Program-made: the position numbers and the translations under genes | Notes under the pieces: generated by a model | What the model was told of the DNA's origin: nothing | Seen by the model: the letters and a program-made list of their open reading frames with translations, nothing else | Database searches by the model: none | Shown: one piece after another, positions 7,608 through 10,734 of the stretch | Layout: each line of letters begins with the position of its first letter | Numbering within the stretch: position 1 is the stretch's first letter | NCBI GenBank assembly: GCA_934162685.1 | Contig: CAKPJO010000048.1 | Span: 1-10,734 of the forward strand | Direction of reading: 5' to 3' | DNA from: an uncultured Bacilli bacterium | Lineage (GTDB): Bacteria > Bacillota_I > Bacilli_A > RFN20 > CAG-826 | DNA: 10,734 bases

Positions 7608-7635
7608 ATTATAACACAAAAGAAATCATGAACAA
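7608..7635 (-). promoter_or_regulatory. Promoter of the MBL-TIR-IMPase operon
   Basis: Reading the - strand: -35 TTGTTC (7630-7635), 16-nt spacer, consensus -10 TATAAT (7608-7613) preceded by TGT, making an extended -10. The predicted transcript starts near 7601, leaving about 30 nt of leader before the MBL ATG. Arms ATCAT and ATGAT (7625-7629 and 7635-7639) flank the -35 and could be a small operator, though 5-bp arms may be chance. Confidence 0.7.
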
Positions 7636-7670
7636 TGATAAAATATTATGTAATTAAATTATTTCTTTTG

Positions 7671-7684
7671 ATTAAATATTTAAT
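7671..7684. repeat. AT-only perfect palindrome in the divergent promoter region
   Basis: ATTAAATATTTAAT is a perfect 14-bp palindrome located between the two divergent promoters, 36 nt upstream of the operon -35 and just upstream of the deaminase -35. It could bind a dimeric regulator or just reflect the AT-rich background. Confidence 0.3.
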
Positions 7685-7694
7685 GACTAATACT

Positions 7695-7722
7695 TTTACA
7701 TAATTTGAATTTGTGGCATAAT
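7695..7722 (+). promoter_or_regulatory. Promoter of the deaminase gene
   Basis: -35 TTTACA (7695-7700), 16-nt spacer, -10 CATAAT (7717-7722) with a TGG extension immediately before it. The start site would be near 7729, giving a very short leader of about 18 nt in which GGAGGG (7735-7740) precedes the ATG at 7747. No riboswitch could fit in a leader this short. Confidence 0.6.
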
Positions 7723-7746
7723 AATATTGCTTATGGAGGGATATTT

Positions 7747-9030
7747 ATGCGTATTAAATTTAAAAATGCACGTATTCTAACAATGGATAATAATTTTGAG
7801 ATATTAGATGGGGTGCTTATTACTAATGAGAATAAAATTGAATATATTGGAAAAGAGGATAGAGAGGGACAATTTGATCGAATTATTGAGTGTAATGGAA
7901 ATTTATTAATGCCTGGATTTAAAAACGCGCACACTCATTCTGCTATGACTTTTGTAAGAAGTTATGCGGATGATTTACCATTACATGATTGGTTGTTTGA
8001 TAAAATATTTCCAATGGAAGCCAAATTAACTAGTGATGATATATATAATCTATCAAAACTTGCTATTGCTGAATACTTAACTAGTGGAATTACCGCTAAT
8101 TTTGATATGTATATGGAACCTAAAGCGTTTTGCAAAGCTTCAATTGAACTAGGCTTTAGAACAGTAGTACTTGGATGTGTTAATAATTTTACAGAATCAG
8201 TTCAAATTATGCGTGAAAATTACAAATTACTCAATAATATTTCACCATTAATTACATATAAATTAGGCTTTCATGCAGAGTATACAACTGATGAAGCTAT
8301 ATTAATTGAATTAGCAAAACTTGCTAATGAATTAAAAGAAGAAGTATACACTCATTCTTCTGAAACTTTAGATGAGGTAAATGGTTGCAAAAAACGTCAT
8401 AATGGTTTAACTCCAACACAATATTTTGAAAAACTTGGATTATATAATTATGGCGGTGGTGCTTATCATTGTGTTGAAATGAGTGATGAAGATTTAGAAA
8501 TATTTAAACGTCGTAATTTGTATGTTGTTACTTGCCCAGGATCTAATACTAAATTAGCAAGTGGAATAGCTAGTATTCAGCGTATGATGGACATAGGTAT
8601 TAAAATTGCTATTGGTACAGATGGCCCAGCATCAAATAACGCACTTGATATGTTTAGAGAAATGTTTTTGGTAACCGGTCTTCAAAAATTAAAATGCCAT
8701 GATGCAAGTAGTTGTGACGCTAATGAAGTATTATATATGGCAACAGTTAATGGCGCGCACGCAATGGGATTACATGATGCAGATATATTAAAAGCAGGCA
8801 AATTAGCGGATATTATTATGATTGATTTACATCAACCTAATATGCAGCCTATTAATAATATAACCAAAAACATTGTCTATTCTGGATCAAAACAAAACGT
8901 AAAAATGACAATGATAAATGGTAAAATTTTATATGAAGATGGAAAATTTAATTTTGCTGAAGATATAGAAAAAATATATCAAAAATGTCAAGAAATTACT
9001 GATAGAATAAAATTAGAAACTCAAAAATAA
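7747..9030 (+). CDS. mtaD: Amidohydrolase, MTA/SAH deaminase family
   Basis: A 427-residue metal-dependent hydrolase matching the 5'-methylthioadenosine/S-adenosylhomocysteine deaminase group, which hydrolytically deaminates adenosine-type nucleosides in the cytosol. The metal site is intact: His62 and His64 in NAHTHSAM, His203 in THSSET with Glu206, His241 in AYHCVE, and Asp292 in GTDGPASNN. The family sequences YADDLPL and WLFDKIFPMEAKLT are recognisable, as is HAEYT (176-180), where HAPYT is common. The ATG at 7747 is set by GGAGGG at 7735-7740; an upstream in-frame ATG at 7705 lies before the -10 box and is rejected. The length is normal for the family. Related deaminases act on 5'-deoxyadenosine or triazines, so the exact substrate is open. 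It is transcribed away from the TIR operon and is probably a housekeeping purine-salvage gene. Confidence 0.88.
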   Translation: MRIKFKNARILTMDNNFEILDGVLITNENKIEYIGKEDREGQFDRIIECNGNLLMPGFKNAHTHSAMTFVRSYADDLPLHDWLFDKIFPMEAKLTSDDIYNLSKLAIAEYLTSGITANFDMYMEPKAFCKASIELGFRTVVLGCVNNFTESVQIMRENYKLLNNISPLITYKLGFHAEYTTDEAILIELAKLANELKEEVYTHSSETLDEVNGCKKRHNGLTPTQYFEKLGLYNYGGGAYHCVEMSDEDLEIFKRRNLYVVTCPGSNTKLASGIASIQRMMDIGIKIAIGTDGPASNNALDMFREMFLVTGLQKLKCHDASSCDANEVLYMATVNGAHAMGLHDADILKAGKLADIIMIDLHQPNMQPINNITKNIVYSGSKQNVKMTMINGKILYEDGKFNFAEDIEKIYQKCQEITDRIKLETQK

Positions 9031-9055
9031 AAAGAACTCTGCGTGAGTTCTTTTT
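9029..9055. terminator. Bidirectional intrinsic terminator
   Basis: AAAGAACTC (9031-9039) pairs with GAGTTCTTT (9045-9053) around loop TGCGT; flanking A/T pairs extend the stem to 11 bp. TTTTT follows on the + strand and TTTTTATTTTT on the - strand. It therefore ends the deaminase gene and can also end the convergent lipoprotein gene, whose TGA stop is at 9055-9057. Confidence 0.88.
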
Positions 9056-10068
9056 CAGTGGGCGCTTAAGAAATTTGATAATGATTTATTATGGGCATCT
9101 TTTACATAATTTCGACCATATTCATAAATTTCACGTTGAATATCGCTTTCATTAGTGGAAGTAGCTTTGTAGTTGATTTTCACATTAACTAATTCTTGCA
9201 ATGGGCTTTTAACTATTAAGATTTTTTCTTCGCTTGCGATATATTCAAACTCTTCATTTACGTATATATCACTATCACTTAATATGCCATCTTTATAATA
9301 TTGAAATGTAGGAACAACCCCAGTTTCATAACCATATTCATTAGAACCAGTATAAGAAAGTTGGTATTTATCTTTAAATGCTTGCCATTGCTCGCTATTT
9401 ACATTACCTGAACTATCAAGTCTAATGCCTTCCTTATCACATTCAATTAAGTATAGTGTTTTTTGCTTGTTGCTTTTTAAATAATTATTAAGATATTCAT
9501 TAAATAAAAATCCACAGTCGCCACAAGATGAACGCGTAAATAATACTATAAAACTTTGTTTGGTGCTTTTTTTAGTATCTAAACTATTAGGTGAAATATA
9601 AAAAGCACTAGGAAGATTAACATATTTTTTCATCATTTCATCAAATTTGCTTTGCTCAACAAATTGTTCCCTTGTATCAGAGTTATAACCGGCAATATAT
9701 AGTTTTTTGCCTTCTTTATAAAATCCAATTGCAGGTGCAGCACCCTTAGCTAATTTTAAAGGGTCACTATCAGATAAGACACTAGTGTAATTTATTTTAT
9801 AAATAGTTAATCCATAATCCTCTATATATTGTGATAGTTTAATTTCAAAATTGGCACAACTAGAACAGCCTTGTACATAAGCGTAAACTATGAAATCTTG
9901 TTTTGTTTCTCTTAAGGTATCTAGAGCATCTTGACTTTTTAATTCAACAAATGAATTTGATGTTAAATCACCTGTTAAAATATCGATTTTATTTTCATTG
10001 CTTGTATTATTACATGCAGTAATAGTTAATAAAAATGGTATAAAAAATAATTTAGCGAAATGTTTCAT
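9055..10068 (-). CDS. Lipoprotein with two thioredoxin-like modules
   Basis: A 337-residue predicted lipoprotein. Residues 1-18 are a signal peptide ending in a lipobox, ITAC, with Cys19 as the lipid-anchored residue; an Asn/Ser/Glu-rich linker follows. Two thioredoxin-like domains come next: the first has C68-S-S-C71 and a likely cis-Pro112 (GAAPAIGFY), and the second has C182-G-D-C185 and Pro253 (GVVPTFQYY). Both CxxC pairs are intact, so the protein should reduce, oxidise or shuttle disulfides on the outer face of the membrane. Which direction it works in, and its partners, cannot be read from sequence. A ribosome site GAGGT (10076-10080) lies 7 nt before the ATG, and a consensus promoter precedes it. 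The CSSC and CGDC motifs differ from the CGPC of true thioredoxin. Residues after about 265 form an extension without a clear fold. Confidence 0.85.
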   Translation of the reverse strand: MKHFAKLFFIPFLLTITACNNTSNENKIDILTGDLTSNSFVELKSQDALDTLRETKQDFIVYAYVQGCSSCANFEIKLSQYIEDYGLTIYKINYTSVLSDSDPLKLAKGAAPAIGFYKEGKKLYIAGYNSDTREQFVEQSKFDEMMKKYVNLPSAFYISPNSLDTKKSTKQSFIVLFTRSSCGDCGFLFNEYLNNYLKSNKQKTLYLIECDKEGIRLDSSGNVNSEQWQAFKDKYQLSYTGSNEYGYETGVVPTFQYYKDGILSDSDIYVNEEFEYIASEEKILIVKSPLQELVNVKINYKATSTNESDIQREIYEYGRNYVKDAHNKSLSNFLSAH

Positions 10069-10085
10069 ATGTTTTACCTCGCCTT

Positions 10086-10114
10086 ATTATAGAATGACTA
10101 TTTAACATTTTCAA
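10086..10114 (-). promoter_or_regulatory. Promoter of the thioredoxin-fold lipoprotein gene
   Basis: Reading the - strand: -35 TTGAAA (10109-10114), 17-nt spacer, consensus -10 TATAAT (10086-10091). Spacing is ideal for the main sigma factor. The leader before the ATG at 10068 would be about 10-12 nt, just long enough to hold the GAGGT ribosome site. Confidence 0.75.
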
Positions 10115-10120
10115 ATGTTA
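10103..10120. promoter_or_regulatory. Perfect inverted repeat over the -35, candidate operator
   Basis: TAACATTT-TC-AAATGTTA is an 18-bp element with perfect 8-bp arms and a 2-nt centre. It covers the whole -35 box of the lipoprotein promoter. The 2-nt centre is too tight for an RNA hairpin, and no T-run follows on the - strand, so a repressor operator is a better reading than a terminator. Confidence 0.5.
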
Positions 10121-10131
10121 TGAATATGATT

Positions 10132-10734
10132 TTATAATTCTTCAACAAAAGATACATAATCTAGAGTTGATAAAGCTGCGATTATATCCTTGTGTTTACG
10201 ATATTTCTTTTTTACATCTGTTAAAGAAATACTATATACGCTTAGCCCTGATCCAAAATAAGAGTTATTTATTTCCATATCGTCAATTCTAAGATTTAAG
10301 TGTCTAATTGTAAAAATAAAGTCTTGTAATTTTGATTTGTCTTTTAACTCAAGATGTATTTCAAAGTGATTGGATTTGTCTTTTAAAAATACTTCTAGTG
10401 CTGGTAAAACAGCAAGTATTAAAATTAATACAACTGCTAATATTAAAGCTACTAGATAAAATCCAAGACCAATAACAAGGCCAAGTATTTCACAAAGCCA
10501 TAAACCAGCAGAAGTTGTTAATCCTTTTATTTGCTTTTTAGAGGAAAATAAAATGGAATTTCCACTAATAATTACTGTGCCAATAATAGCAGCAGTAGAG
10601 AATAAATATAATTTATAAGTTTCATCTACTAATGCTGAATCAATGATAGCAGACACTGCTCCCATTAAAGTAACAAGAATAAAAGTTCTTAAACCTGCTG
10701 AGTGTCTTTTGCTTGATCTTTCACAGCCAATAAT
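10132..10734 (-). CDS. MgtC/SapB-family membrane protein, N-terminus cut by window edge
   Basis: The last 200 residues of a MgtC/SapB-family protein; the start lies beyond the right edge. The reading frame is open to base 10734 and includes the family hallmark GCERSSKRHSAGLRT (near bases 10680-10730), so the Met codon at 10665 is internal, not a start. About four hydrophobic helices follow, with the second hallmark, GLTTSAGLWL, between them. The final 80 residues (from about HFEIHLEL) form a soluble alpha-beta tail like the ACT-type domain found at the C-terminus of many members. The family sits in the plasma membrane and is linked to Mg2+ limitation, acid or intracellular survival through effects on ATP synthase or membrane potential. 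Many members are simply uncharacterised, and the role here is unknown. It is followed after 63 nt by the lipoprotein gene, which has its own promoter. Confidence 0.9.
   Translation of the reverse strand: MIGCERSSKRHSAGLRTFILVTLMGAVSAIIDSALVDETYKLYLFSTAAIIGTVIISGNSILFSSKKQIKGLTTSAGLWLCEILGLVIGLGFYLVALILAVVLILILAVLPALEVFLKDKSNHFEIHLELKDKSKLQDFIFTIRHLNLRIDDMEINNSYFGSGLSVYSISLTDVKKKYRKHKDIIAALSTLDYVSFVEEL

Noticed and set aside
7572..7746. Riboswitch or small RNA in the divergent gap
   Set aside because: Both predicted leaders are too short (about 30 and 18 nt) and no stable hairpin is visible.
7731..7934. Open frame of 67 codons on the - strand
   Set aside because: It is antisense to the deaminase start and its promoter region, with no supporting signals.
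10665..10665. Met codon at 10665 as the start of the MgtC-like gene
   Set aside because: The frame stays open to the window edge and encodes the conserved ERSSKRHSAGLRT motif of the family, so the Met is internal.
1..10734. CRISPR array, tRNA, insertion sequence or long direct repeat
   Set aside because: Scanning the gaps and gene edges showed no spaced repeats, no cloverleaf-like sequence and no transposase motifs.
1..10734. Mycoplasma-type code with TGA as Trp, suggested by the low GC
   Set aside because: Trp is coded by TGG in the genes checked, and TGA acts as the stop of the thioredoxin-fold lipoprotein directly at the shared terminator.

Overview
The window is AT-rich and uses the standard genetic code: Trp is read from TGG, and TGA serves as a true stop, for example for the thioredoxin-fold lipoprotein. 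Genes carry strong purine-rich Shine-Dalgarno sites, promoters of sigma-A type (two with extended -10 boxes) and a lipobox lipoprotein. This suggests a low-GC Gram-positive bacterium, perhaps an uncultured Bacilli/Erysipelotrichales/RF39-like gut lineage. That placement is inferred from composition and gene style only. No rRNA, tRNA, CRISPR array or insertion sequence was seen, and no intergenic gap exceeds 300 bases.

Left block (about 48-3190, + strand): three tightly packed genes. They encode a one-chain ABC exporter (permease plus ATPase), an NTP_transf_5-type nucleotidyltransferase, and a small membrane-anchored protein with one Cna-B/carboxypeptidase-regulatory-like beta-sandwich. The start of the operon lies left of the window. 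An exporter next to this nucleotidyltransferase family recalls the tail end of some peptide (RiPP, lasso-like) clusters, but no precursor or maturation enzyme is visible.

Central block (3255-7571, - strand): the most notable feature. One strong promoter at 7608-7635 drives three genes with 1-2 nt gaps: an MBL-fold metallohydrolase, a 951-residue TIR-NACHT-TPR protein, and an inositol-monophosphatase-family phosphatase. The middle gene has the layout of an NLR-like immune sensor: TIR effector (predicted catalytic Glu77), STAND/NACHT ATPase switch, and TPR-rich C-terminal sensor. The flanking hydrolases are candidates for making, converting or removing a nucleotide product of the TIR domain. 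I read this as a candidate anti-phage or abortive-infection operon whose exact gene set I do not recognise.

Right block (7747-10734): a divergently transcribed metal-dependent deaminase of the MTA/SAH deaminase family, with its own extended -10 promoter, ends at a bidirectional hairpin terminator shared with a convergent gene. That gene encodes a lipoprotein with two thioredoxin-like modules. Upstream of it, on the same strand, is a MgtC/SapB-family membrane protein whose N-terminus runs off the right edge. This block looks like ordinary chromosomal background, apart from a perfect inverted repeat over the lipoprotein promoter.
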